Origin: Macrotrachela quadricornifera
Lineage: Eukaryota > Rotifera > Eurotatoria > Philodinida > Philodinidae
Reading direction: 5' to 3'
Length of the DNA stretch: 64,000 nucleotides
NCBI GenBank assembly: GCA_022393335.1
Contig: JAJEKB010021353.1
Span: forward strand, 1,543,036 to 1,607,035
Shown here: positions 33,653 to 45,545 of the stretch, in pieces
Layout: the number at the start of each line of letters is the position of its first letter
Numbering within the stretch: the first letter of the stretch is position 1
Translations under genes and position numbers: made by a program
Notes under the pieces: model-generated
What the model saw: only the letters and a program-made list of their open reading frames with translations
Databases searched by the model: none
What the model was told of the DNA's origin: nothing

Positions 33653-35211
33653 AGGAAATCTAAATAGATATGCAACTACACACCATTTTCAAATACAACA
33701 CTTTGCATAAGATAAAAAAAGAACCCAACGACAAGTATACAGCGCTTTCAGAGATACGAAAAACAGAATGAAAAAAATGACTAAGTCATTAGCCAATAAA
33801 AAAGAAGAGTGTGTGTGTTCTTTTTTTTTTGATTATGAGTAATTAAAAACGGTAGTATAGTTGGAATTTTCCAAGGAAATAAAAATGACATGCTTTCAAA
33901 TTCATATTCTTGATATTTCATTCTCGACTAGTTAGCTATCATGAGGAGTGTAAGGGTAAAAGTGTAGGTGTGTGTATCCTAGCAAGATGTGTCAGTTTCA
34001 ATACAGTCGAGCGAAGTGAATGAACCCACTTGTTTTTATGATTGATCGTAGTTTCCAGGGCTAACGCACGGGATCGGAACCTGCTGGATGGGTTGAAAAT
34101 CTGATGTTTCCATTCCGACCGGGTTCACATGGTCGAAACCGATCATAGAATCTGCTTGTATCTGACCTAGTCGAAGTCTTTCTGATCATCGGCAATTATC
34201 AGAATAGACGAATTCCATTTATACTATTTTATCGTTGATAAGCATCTGCATTTGATCATTACAGGTGAAAAATCTTGAACATTTGCTCACGTAAAAGTGA
34301 GCATAATATCACGTGCGTACGTGTCTGTGCCAGGCCAAAGATTATATGTTTGATGTCATACGTTAGAGAAAAAACCACCGCGCAGGGTTTTCATTAATTT
34401 TCAGATTAACTCTCACTAAAATTTTTGAATGTTGAACTTATTATTTTTATGATATGACTTTGAACAAATGCTAGAAATCTTTGAAGATTTTAATCATAGC
34501 TCAACAATCTTCGGACTGCATTTAGTGAGAGTTTAGCTTAGATTATCAGGAAAAATCAACAAAATGAACAATAGTACTGATATCTTTTCGAAAACGCTTA
34601 TTATGGTTGTCTTTAAAGTTAATGTATCTTATTTATTTAGCAAATCCATAGACTGTTCTATATAACGACGAAAACTATAGATCCCTCCTTGTTTCTATCA
34701 AAAGCTATTCATAATCAAAGACTAATGGGTAAATTTTCAATCACTTTGTACACAGTTTTTTAAAACAATTGACATTCTATCAGTGACATATCGCTTATAG
34801 ATATAATAGACATAATGTAAATCGATATTTACCTAGAGAACCTAATTAGAAATTGATTTCATACTCCGAGAACTTGTTTATTGTTTTGAACGAGTATAAT
34901 TATCTCAAGGGTGTTTATATCACCTTCATCCACAAGTAAACAAACCGGCCATTTTTGTGTGGGTTTACCAATTTATTTCCAAGTCTGGTTGGAAATTTCC
35001 AATTGCTGCTAACGACGACAAAAGAAAAATATTTAAAAAAAAATTAAACCGTCGATCAATACATTGGTCTAATCTTCACTTGTACGCCCTGTCTCATCTT
35101 TATACAATAAAATTAGTCATAAAATATACTCAAAATGTTTGCTTTGAAAATATTTACAGATACAATATAAAATAAAACAGAATGAAAAATATGATCAAAA
35201 CATTAAAATAA
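33653..35211. other. Intergenic between divergent F-box and iGluR genes
   Basis: It should contain both promoters, but no clear core elements were seen. A weak foldback at about 34397-34556 pairs ttttcagattaactctcact with agtgagagtttagcttagat. The iGluR start has an in-frame TAA directly before it. Confidence 0.45.
34397..34556. repeat. Small imperfect foldback
   Basis: Inverted ends of about 25-30 bp with a 100-bp AT-rich middle containing weaker inverted words (tgttgaact/agctcaaca). Probably a MITE remnant. Confidence 0.5.
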
Positions 35212-38122
35212 ATGGTAAAAAATATGTGCTTTCCAATGATAAGTGCCATGATTTTATTTGCCTTGGTGAGATCTTCATGGTGCAGTTCATCTACAAGAGA
35301 ATATTTAATGGTAGATCAACAGCAAGATTGGAAACATGAGCTCAACTCAACATGGCCTTCGTTTCGAAAGAATAGTCCATATATCTATCTATTAGGTTTA
35401 TTTATTAAACAAGGAATGAGCTTAGAAAACCATTTTCATACATCGGCAGAATCTGCTATGTTTCGAGCTGCCATACTATTGTCGCAAAAGTATAATATAA
35501 GTGTAAATGGAAAACAGTTCGCCTATCGTATAGAAGATACAAGTGGACGTGATGTCATTGAAACACTTGATCGAACCTGTCTTGCGATATCGGAAAATCA
35601 AATTCTAGGAATTGTCGGCCCAGAATACTCCAATGAAGCAAAGACAATTGCACGTTTTTCTAAACGTGCAGGTTTACCTGTCATTGGATATTCAACTACA
35701 GATCCTGCACTTTCAGATCGCAATGAATATAAGACTTTCTATAGAATGTCTCCGTCTGATATTATTACTGCTCAAGCATTGCTAAAACTCTATCGAAAAT
35801 ATAAATGGAATTCGACAAATGTTATCTATCAGTCAGATAGCTTTGGTGAAGGTGGACTTAAAGCATTAACTGGAGTATTTTATCATCAGATAAAGATAGA
35901 ACGTGCAATAAAATATAATGTATTTACACAGCAAATAGATAATCTTCAACGTCAATTAGACAAAAGTCCAGCTCGTATTGTTCTTGTTTGGGCAAATGCA
36001 AATGAAGCAACAAAAATTATCAAATTAGCATTAGATGCAGGTAATATTCTTGCACCATCATTCCTATGGATATTAGTGGCAACTAATTCAACGATGCGCA
36101 TTGCCGATTATCCTAATGTAGATCAATTAACAGGCATGCTAATGATACGCATAGTAACACCAAATTTATTTGATATACCAACAAATACTGAATTACTACA
36201 TGATGCAATTGATATCTGGAAGAAATATGATCCAGAAAATTTTTCTAATAATCAAACACAAATCGATGTTTTTGGACTCTATGCTTTTGATGCAGCATGG
36301 CTACTCATCTTAGCTATTGAAAAACTTTGTCAACAGAATCCTATCACTTGTCTTTCATTTGTGAATACTTCCACTTGCTTTGCTAGTCAACTATCTAATC
36401 ATAAAAAACTTAATCAAATTATACAAACAATGAGCTTCACTGGCGTATCAGGACTTGTACAATTTCATTTCAATACAACAGATCGTATTGATGGTACAGG
36501 AGCACATTATGTGATTGATAATGTACAGACATCCAGAACGGACATAAATAAGTTAGAAGTTCTGGAGGTTTTAAAGTTGAATGATACTACTGAGAATGGA
36601 TCTCAATGGATACAATCAAGTCATACAATTCAATGGCCAAGTAAATCATCTGAAACACCGAGTGGTTATACACTGCTGAAAGGTATGGTAGACTAACCAT
36701 AGAGAAGTGACAGTAGTAAAAATAACTATAAAAACAATAAACTTTATCAATTTTTCAAGCTCTTATTACCAACAAAGAGGCTAATTTTTTTCATGTATTT
36801 GAAACACTGAGAAATGATTTTGATTTTGATATGCTGAGTAGATACTTTTCCTAGGTAAAACAATCGAGATCACTGTTTATATATCAGCACCATTTTCTAT
36901 GATGAAACCTGGTCGGTATAATAAATCGCAACCATCAGGATATATACACGATTTAGTTCTATCACTTGAAAAACGAATGGGATTTAATCATACATACAGA
37001 ATAGCACCAATGGAAACCAGTTATGATGAATTAGTTGAATGTGTTGAAAATCGTACTTATGATATTGTTATGGCCGATCTTGCCATAACCTCTAGTCGTA
37101 CAAATAAAATTGACTTTAGTCATCCAATCTATGATAATACAATGCGTTTAGTTATACGTAAAAGTAATAGAATGAAAAATAGTCCATTTGCATTCGTTAA
37201 ACCATTTTCAGTGCAACTATGGATATCTATTATTTTTATAATTTATCTCTTATCAGCTTTATTGATTGCATTCTATGAACTCTATGGACAAAGAATGATT
37301 CAAACAGATGAACAAGATGGTGATACGGATCATAATGGAAGAAGAATTACGATCATCAGATCTCTTTACCATACTATTGCGGCGTTATTACAGAGAGATT
37401 CTTCATTTCATACACGAACCTTCTTTGGTTGTCTGCAAAATGTCGTTGTTTGGCTAATGAGTGCTATACTAGTGGCACTTTTAACAAGTAACTTAACAAT
37501 CTATTTTCAGGCGCAACGTGAAGAGCCATGGTTGCAAAGTGTCGATGATTTACACATGTGTCGTAAAGTACCTTGTAACCGTATCGGAATTATTGAACGA
37601 TCTCAACATGAAGAATATTTTACTAATGAAATAATGGACGGAATTCATGTGAATTATCATCATTTAAAGCATCCAAATGATTGTTATACAAAATTATTAG
37701 CTCATCAAATTGACGTTGGGATAGCGGATAGTTCGAGTGCAGACTATTTAACACAAACATTAGATTATTGCCAGTTAGAAGTGGTCGGTATGCCATTTGG
37801 TAAGACATATTTTGGAGTAGCTGTACCGAAACAATGGCGTTACAAACAAGATTTAGACAAAAACATCATGGATTTAAAAGTAAATGGTGAAATTGATCGT
37901 CTCTTAGCAAGATGGTTTCAACAGAAAAATTGTGATTATAAAACTGATCAGAAGGATAATGTTCGAAATGATGGTATTACAGTTCCCGAGACCAGTGGAT
38001 TATTTTATATATTTGGGAGTATTACATCTATCAATTTCATTGCGTTCATATCAATATGGATCTTTACCTGGTGTAAGAGGAGACATTCACAGGCTTGCGC
38101 AACTTTACGTGTTATTGTATGA
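35212..38122 (+). CDS. Ionotropic glutamate receptor subunit
   Basis: Two exons, join(35212..36682,36855..38122), 912 aa. ATG 35212 is preceded in frame by TAA. A signal peptide (residues 1-25) leads into the amino-terminal Venus-flytrap domain (about 50-470; ILGIVGPEYSNEA, LPVIGYSTTDPALSD, WILVATNS). Ligand-binding S1 (about 490-600) has ITSSRTNKIDFS with the agonist-binding Arg at about 572. M1 is about 611-632, the pore loop about 660-677, M3 about 686-709 (ALLTSNLTIYF, in place of SYTANLAAF). S2 (about 715-850) has an acidic ADSSSADY at about 781. M4 is about 872-896 with a short tail. A plasma-membrane ligand-gated channel. The pore loop reads AALLQRDSSF: Gln at the Q/R site, followed by Arg-Asp where AMPA receptors have Gln-Gly. 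It has no K+-channel TVGYG motif, unlike what is described for Adineta AvGluR1. Confidence 0.92.
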
Positions 38123-38325
38123 AAAAAAACGAACAATAAACTGACATAGAAGGAAGTAATCTGAAGTGCTCAAAAGCTACAAGACTCATACAGATGAATC
38201 TCATTTTTAAAAGATTTTGCTTAGGGTACTTTAATTTCAGATAAAAAACTTATAGAAAATTTCCTTCTATGCATTCTGATAAACAAAGAGATGTAGATCA
38301 GAATACCTCAAAATATTGATTATAT

Positions 38326-38700
38326 TAGGTTGGCAACGAGGTTCTTGCGTTTTTTTTTTGAAAATGTCCTAGAACATTCGAGAATGGACACTAGTCGTAA
38401 ACTGAAAATGAATCTCTCTCGTAGAGATAGTCGAGTGCTTTTATTTCATGAATTCCGTCTGGATCACAAAGCAACGGAAGCAACCAACAACATATGCAGC
38501 ATGATGGGCGAGAATATACTCTCTATTCGTAAGGCACAACATTGGTTCAATCGCTTTAAGAACGATAACTTAGAACTCGATGATTTACTTCGGACTAGTA
38601 GACCACTGGAAGTGGATGTGGTTCTCTTAAAGCAGCTTATCGAACAAGTTCCCTAGTTGACTGACTGATGGTATGCAAAAACATGTAGAGTGTTGCCATA
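38326..38700 (+). pseudogene. mariner remnant: TIR and DNA-binding domain only
   Basis: TIR-like ttaggttggcaacgagg at about 38326, then an ORF (38330-38656) with the mariner paired HTH (LLFHEFRLDHKATEATNNI, QHWFNRFKNDN, SRPLEVDVVLLKQLIEQ). It stops before any catalytic Asp. SETMAR/Hsmar-like subfamily, different from the copy at 9594. Truncated. Confidence 0.75.
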
Positions 38701-38812
38701 AAATTCGTAATTTAACTGATGAACAGCGTGAAGTTAAAATAACAAAATATTTCAGTTCAACACAAAATAAATTGAATTATATTCCGGTTAAATTTTAAAA
38801 TAAACTTACGAT

Positions 38813-39990
38813 GGAACGTTCCGAGCTGTTAAAAAGCTTTTGAGCCCAAGTTGAGATTTAGTTGACAAGGAAACGTTCCTGAATAACATCCTCTGTTTGG
38901 ACTCATATTTTGCCTATAGGTAGAATTCATAGCGTAAATAAGAGTCCTAAAAGAGTTCATGCCCAAATCCTGTTGTTGTTGTTGAGATGTTGTGCTTTTA
39001 AGGTATTGGGATAATTCACTGCCTTGTTCCCTCTCAGGGACATAAAAAAAACTTATTTTTGAATTTCGACTTGAAACTTTGTATAGAGAGAGGTCTCACT
39101 GAGAGTAGGCTATTGTGAAAGTTTCAGCTTTCCTGAATGCTTCTAATGGCAAATAAGAACATCAAAACTTGCCTCTATAAGTGACAATAGGTTACCAAAG
39201 CCGTATCGTAGGATATGAACAAGGAATAGGTCTGAAACCTTCACAATAAACCACTCTCAGTGAGACCTCTCTCTATACAAAATTTGAAGTCAAAATTCGA
39301 ACATGAGTTTTTCTGATGTCCCTAAGGGAGGCCACGACAGTGAATTATCCCAATACCTTAAAAGTACAACATCTCAACAGCAACAGGCTTTGGGCACAAA
39401 CTCTTTTAGGGCTCTTATCTACGCTATGAATCCTACCTATAGGCAAACTGTGAGCCTAAACGGAAGATGACACTTGGAGAGGTTCTCTAGTGAGACATCG
39501 ACTTTTATTAGAACTTGCCTATAGAACCCCATTTTCCCCATAAAATCAAAGTTTCGAGTTTTGACATGAAACTTTGTCCATCTCAAGATCTCAATTAGAA
39601 CAGCTCATCTACGAAGTTTCAGGATTTTTGGACTGAGCATTCTCGAGATATAATGTTTTCAAAATACCGATACATACAGCGATATTCTTAAAACACTGTA
39701 TTTTATGCTAACATACTCATACGTCGGAAATGCTTAGTCTAAAAATTCTGAAACTTCGTAGATGAGCTGCTCTAGTTGAGATCTTGATATGGTCAAAGTT
39801 TCATGTCAAAACTCGAAACTTTAATTTTATGGGAAAAATGAGATCCCATTGGCAAGTTCTAATAAAAAGTCGATATTTCAGCCAAATCTCTATTTAGGCC
39901 CATATCCTCTTAGACTTTTTCTAGTCTATATATTCCCTATTTGAAGACAAAATTTGAGCTCAACAGCTTTTTAACACCTTGGAACGTTCT
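38813..39990. mobile_element. Composite foldback element with two internal hairpins
   Basis: Outer inverted ends are ggaacgttccgagctgttaa at 38813 and the related inverse ending ggaacgttct at 39990. Inside lie two separate long hairpins: about 38895-39450 (centre about 39170; words ggtattgggataattcact and its inverse) and about 39500-39860 (centre about 39685; words cgagttttgacatgaaactt and inverse). No coding capacity. Confidence 0.75.
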
Positions 39991-40944
39991 CTCGTGAGTA
40001 CTATACACCTACGTAGTCCATGTGCCTTTTTCCGTCGACACTCTGTCACACATACTGTACCATTTCTAAATCTTTCTATCCTCTCCCTTTTGCAGCAGCT
40101 GTGCCCCCATGTACGTCTTTCTACTTTCATTCTCAAGTGCTACGACCTCTCACGAAAGAACTACCGCGACTGTTTACAAGCTTTTGGATTCGTCTTTCTG
40201 CTACGATTGGCTTTTTCAAATAGTTGATTCCATATCTAATCGTTTTTGGAATTAATTCAAGTTTAATTCTTTTCTTCAAACAGAAAGACATCAAATTTTT
40301 ATTATTAGTTAATATGTACTACTTGATAGATATATATATGTCGGAGTTGACTTTGAAATATAAGTACGAAAAGTTCATTAATATAGTGAACAGCATGTTT
40401 ATTGAGTAAATGAGGTTGAGAGAAAAAAATAAACATGGAATAAAAACACAAGTAACACTCGTCGCTTCGACTCACTTAACCCTCCATTGAATCATGAAAA
40501 GTTGTAATACTCTCCCCACTCTATTTTTCATTTACATTCTTCCCATAACACGAAGTAGAAACACTTGTATCATTTAAAATTTTTATACTATCCCAAAACT
40601 ATCATTATAGAATAAAATTCACCAAGGTAGCGCTCAGCCTGTGAATTCGTTGACCCTTTTCTCAGAGGAATGTTACACCACTACATTTAAGTAAACTTTG
40701 TCCAATCATATTAGATATTCCAACCCTTGATTCCATATAGATTCATAAGAATATAAAACTCTTTCAATTAGTTCTCCTTTTATAAAACAGAAATTTTGCT
40801 TAAAGAACGCATAATTTTACGGGCTTAACTCCTTATTATGATCCCGATCATTTAACAGTAACGACATTGGTTTAATCTGCTAAGAATCAAATTACAAATG
40901 ATTCATTTGAGTCTATACTGAAGCACAATTTTTGCGGGCAATTA

Positions 40945-41014
40945 CGAAAACGGCTAGTCGTTCGTCGGCGCCCATACGGGGCGCCACTCACGGCTAGCCG
41001 TTCCATCTGTCAGG
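40945..41014. repeat. GC-rich hairpin, copy 1
   Basis: Stem words acggctagtcgttcg and the later acggctagccgt, with a ggcgcccatacggggcgcc inner hairpin. Related copies at about 41306-41357 and 41636-41680. Confidence 0.75.
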
Positions 41015-41305
41015 CTTTCTTGAGCAGCTAATAGTTCAGAGTTCTCATTCGCCTTTTGCACGTTTCGGTTAGTTCAACAAACAAGTTAAATCACCATAGA
41101 ATCCATCCATCAGTTGGCTTCTAGTATCACACAAGGACTCCTGCTGCATTTCGCATCTGCGACAAAGTTAAACTTTTCCACTATGCTCCCATTTTTCTCA
41201 TGCTATCACCAAGAATGTCACGTAATTTACGACAGATTATCCTGTGATATATGTTTTCGTATCTCTATTAGAAGACAGCTCCTATGCCTAACTACAGAGG
41301 AACAG

Positions 41306-41357
41306 CTAGTCGTTCGTCGGCGCCCCTCCGCGGCCCACTCACGGCTAGCTGTTCCAT
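41306..41357. repeat. GC-rich hairpin, copy 2
   Basis: Begins ggaacagctagtcgttcg and closes ggctagctgttcc. It shares the cgtcggcgcccc core with copy 1. The paired change (a/t in place of g/c) keeps the stem. Confidence 0.75.
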
Positions 41358-41632
41358 GCATCAAACTTTATAGGGTACCGAAGCTTTGCCTTCTAACTAC
41401 GTAATTCGACCATTATTCGCTTCTCTCAAAAGGCTCACTAATTTGTCTTAGAAGAGGTAATTAAAATACAATTTTCTGCCGAAACTTTAGGCGCCAAAAT
41501 AATTTACCTATTCTTTGGTACACCAGTATTCCGCTCAACTCCAATTAAGATTGCAACTCCGAGATAATGCGTTCCATAAAAACTCATAATTCTTTAAGTC
41601 TTCTTTGAAACACACCTTTGGTACCTATTTGA

Positions 41633-41680
41633 GAGAACGGCTAGTCGTTCGTCGGCGCCACTCATGGTTAGCCATTCCAT
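41633..41680. repeat. GC-rich hairpin, copy 3
   Basis: Begins gagaacggctagtcgttcg and closes with ggttagccattcc. The core is shorter than in copies 1 and 2, and the stem is slightly eroded. Confidence 0.7.
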
Positions 41681-42847
41681 GCATCAAACTATTTTCTCAG
41701 ATGACGATTATTTTTCTACGAGTTAGCTTTTTATTTTTATAGGAAAACAATGTAACAGAAAGTAAACTCGATTTAAGTCGTGGGCGTCAATTACCTTAGA
41801 TCAAATTTTACAGAGAAAATTTTTTTTCGTAAAATAACCTGTTCTTTGTGTGAAAAACTAATCCCAAGACAATTTTAGAAAACTGACATCACCAATCCAC
41901 TCTTCGACTCCGATTATCTTCGCTCAAACTTTATAAAATATAATTGTTTTTGTAAAAAACATATCCTTTGTGAAAAAAATACTCTTAAAAATTTTTTAAA
42001 AACTAATGCCAAATTCGAATTCCTCAATCTCAAAAAACTTTGGGTCAAATAAATATGTTTCAAATGGGACCTGTGACATGCTACCGACGATACACACACA
42101 AATTCATTTTAGTTTTTTTTTTATGATCCTCCACTCAATCGAGGAAGAAAACCCTTCTAACGAAGTTAATACTACCATTTACCTCCATTCATCAATTCTG
42201 ATACCACCACAATAAGTAATGGTGTTCATCACACACTGTGGTGAAGCCATGAATCAGTCAAAAATGACTTGTTTTCCACAAAAAATATCAAACCTCACCA
42301 ATTCCTAACATCAATTGATCAATTCAGACACCACCAAAATAAGTAATCATGTTGATCAACTGTCATATCTCGGTGTGATAAACCTTTTGCGAAAGGTTGA
42401 TTTTGAATGTTTTAGTTTTTTTTATATGAATGTTTTTTTGATCCTGTCGCACATACACCCACAAACTATTTTTTTTCATATGACTCTCCCTACAGTCGGG
42501 GGAAAAACCTTTTTTTAGCAAAAAAAAAATTATTTGGAAAAACTCGAACACTGATAGTGCCATTTGATTCCCCGATCCCAAAAACCTTTGGTCAAACGTT
42601 GAGTTGACTGTGAAGTATGATTCTTTTATAGATTTTTCTAAGATCATGGTTTTTTGACCTTTGAACCCATTCTATATGATGCTTTTTTGACCCTGACACA
42701 AACTCACAAACTATTTTTTTTCATATGACCTTCTCTACAGTCGAGGGAATAAAGTAGCATTTCATCTGTCTCAGACAGTATAAGTGACATTGGTTCTCAA
42801 TCGACATATATTATTACTTAAAACGGTCGCTTTCGCGTTCTGAGAAA

Positions 42848-42969
42848 ATGGAAAGGGAACAACAACTAACAAATACAATTTCTATTGAATCTGAACCGGA
42901 AAACCTGATGACAACAACATCGAACTCACCCGAAACCAAATCGCAATGCGTGCCTATTCAAGCAGCTAG
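42848..42969 (+). CDS. Possible orphan first exon
   Basis: ATG at 42848, 40 codons of ordinary composition (Glu/Thr/Ser/Asn), ending at a consensus gtaaga donor at 42970. No matching downstream exon was found before the MITE at 43113 and the sequence gap at 44558. It may be a gene broken by TE insertion or by the gap, or a false exon. Confidence 0.2.
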
Positions 42970-43112
42970 TAAGACTATATAGACTAGTGCTTCATGAAAC
43001 TAAAAAAAAGTCTGTTAGTCTCGTATCGATCTGTCACAACGACTTTCTCGAATACCATATATAAAAAACAACAAATGCAGCGTAACCGCCTCTGACCCTC
43101 TACTGAAAGGAT

Positions 43113-43789
43113 CAGAGCTAGAACGAGTACACATACCGCAAGTAAAAGTATAATACTTGTACTTTGAATAAATACTTCTATACTTATACTTAAGTACAAA
43201 AACTGGTACTTTGTACTTTATACTTGAGAAATAAATCAAATATAATCATATGAATAAGGTTAATTAGTTATGAGAAGTGTTTACATACCAGTAACATGTC
43301 ATTGAATCAACAAGTAAATGATGATAAAAAAATTTGTCTTATTTCATTGTGCTTATAAACTTATTCACTCAATATTTTTTTTATTATTACGTTTTAAAAC
43401 GTTTGATTTTTCAGATAATTTTTAGTTACAACAAGGTGTTCAGTTTCATACTCTTTGTTTTAAATATAATTCGAATCAAAACACAAGAATAATTCAAAGT
43501 GAGGCTTGAATATTATAAAAGAACAAAATATAAGATCTAGCCTCAAATTTTTCTAACAAACATGTATTATCATGTGAATAGAGCATTTTGTGGGATTGAC
43601 TCTAAAGATAATAGCTCTAACATAACGTAAAACCGTCAGAATTGAAATGAGACGGAAAATATTTTAACTAGAGAAAAATATATTCTTTTGTATTTTAAGT
43701 ACAAGTAAATATTTTGAATACCTGTACGTTTACTTTTTACTTGAAAAAGTACTGAAAGTCCAAGTACAAATACTTTCGTCCTAGCTCTG
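43113..43789. mobile_element. hAT-type MITE with CAGAGCTAG ends
   Basis: Left end CAGAGCTAGAACGAGTA at 43113; right end is the inverse of CAGAGCTAGGACGAAAGTA at 43789. Subterminal regions on both sides are made of aagtacaa/ttgtactt words. 677 bp, non-coding, no clear 8-bp TSD. Confidence 0.7.
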
Positions 43790-44557
43790 GTTTTGGTTTT
43801 GAGATGCAGATGAAAAGCTCATTAGGAAATGATAAGCGTAAAATTTTTTCCCTATAATCATTCTTATATTTGTGACCTTGAAAAAAGCTTCTCATGTAAC
43901 ATTTTATATAATAAACTCTTTCATATAATTACCGTTCTTCATTCGGAAAAGTCAATTTTCATTGAATTTTCGATTGGCAATGTGTTAGATAGATCCAAGT
44001 ACCTGCTATCGAATGTAATAAAGTGTGTAGATTTTATAATGAACTTACAGATCACTACATAGATTTTACTTAACTTCATATTTGAAAAAATTATCCTTTT
44101 AAAATCAAATGATTATTACTGATATTTTCGTGAACATTACATATCTATATAATAATGAATAACAATAGATCAGATTGGGTCGAACTAGCCGCTCTGAAAT
44201 TCTTCGCAGCGCACTTGTTCTATCTTTGAACAGTGTTATTTGATTTCATGAATGGTCATCCAAATTTAATCATGTATTCTCTATAGGATAGTATTAAAGT
44301 TTAATAGAAATCTTGAATCAACTAATATGACAAAGACACGAAAGTAAATAAGATAGACCAACTGGTTTTATCTCTGGTTTTGTCATTCGATTCTTCCTGG
44401 ATTTCTTTACCATTTTCTAACGCAGTGTTTAGAATGCTAAGAAGATGAACATGATCTTAAGATGACAGAAATATACAAGGTATTCTATACCAAATTTTAA
44501 TACAGCAAATTAATTGATACAAGAAATACATTTTAAAGTGAAATATTCAGTTGAATT
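43790..44557. other. Intergenic, nothing recognised
   Basis: AT-rich. A 77-codon ORF at 43829-44062 has no domain. Confidence 0.4.
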
Positions 44558-44957
44558 NNNNNNNNNNNNNNNNNNNNNNNNNNNNNNNNNNNNNNNNNNN
44601 NNNNNNNNNNNNNNNNNNNNNNNNNNNNNNNNNNNNNNNNNNNNNNNNNNNNNNNNNNNNNNNNNNNNNNNNNNNNNNNNNNNNNNNNNNNNNNNNNNNN
44701 NNNNNNNNNNNNNNNNNNNNNNNNNNNNNNNNNNNNNNNNNNNNNNNNNNNNNNNNNNNNNNNNNNNNNNNNNNNNNNNNNNNNNNNNNNNNNNNNNNNN
44801 NNNNNNNNNNNNNNNNNNNNNNNNNNNNNNNNNNNNNNNNNNNNNNNNNNNNNNNNNNNNNNNNNNNNNNNNNNNNNNNNNNNNNNNNNNNNNNNNNNNN
44901 NNNNNNNNNNNNNNNNNNNNNNNNNNNNNNNNNNNNNNNNNNNNNNNNNNNNNNNNN
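44558..44957. other. Assembly gap of 400 N
   Basis: A run of N of round length, probably a scaffold gap of estimated or default size. Apparent ORFs crossing it are artefacts. Confidence 0.99.
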
Positions 44958-45248
44958 TTTGTGAAAAGTATTATAAACTTGATTTTTTGTAAGTGCAAAA
45001 GTGGGCCAAGTTTGAACAGTAAAATTCAGTTTTCTACCCAATTGCGAATTAGTTTCGTTTAATATTTTTTCCACGAAGAAGTGTGATGGATCTCTTCCAT
45101 CTAAAGCAATTTTCATCATTAATGCGTTTAGTCGAACAGAAATATGAAAGTGCAAAAGTTTTATTCCAGGGCTTCTCGGAATTTATCAAATTTTTGAACA
45201 AGGTGCAAATAAATAAAATAAAAAACATATAGCTCGATAGAGTAATCG

Positions 45249-45545
45249 ATGCTCTATCCAACTATATCAAAAGGGGAAACTTTTGAGGTTTTGTATAGAT
45301 ACAGTAAAGTGAACAAAACTATCAAAAATAACATGATCATGCTGTACATGTTAGGTGTAGAAGCTGATAATCTGTTGAATCATGAGCTCTCCTTGTTGAA
45401 TGACTATCAAAGATTCTCAGTAAATCTTCAGGTTCTGTTGTGTTATGAGTATCTTTTCGCCGAACCAAAGCTGAAGATCTGCCGAGATTCGTTGATGGTC
45501 ATCCAACGAAGAGAGTCAATAGTTCATCGTACAAATTTTAACTGA
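45249..45545 (+). pseudogene. Possible retrotransposon Gag fragment
   Basis: 98 codons. MLYMLGVEADNLLNHELSLL and a later IVHRTNFN loosely recall the Ty3/gypsy Gag core pattern (LLYxxGDEADDIL ... VIYERAxFN). No zinc knuckle, protease or RT nearby. Weak match. Confidence 0.25.

Larger units (their letters stand above)
39991..42847. other. Intergenic, repeat-rich
   Basis: Holds three copies of a GC-rich hairpin (listed separately). Diverged units of the dispersed repeat lie at about 41880-42060, 42400-42500 and 42650-42760 (tttttgaccctg, cacaaactattttttttca, ctctacagtcg words). No gene is supported. Confidence 0.5.

Noticed and set aside
37360..37420. K+-channel-type selectivity filter in the glutamate receptor, as in AvGluR1
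   Set aside because: No TVGYG-like motif in the pore loop, which reads AALLQRDSSF.
44510..45155. ORFs spanning the N run
   Set aside because: They exist only because N codons are read as open; no coding evidence.
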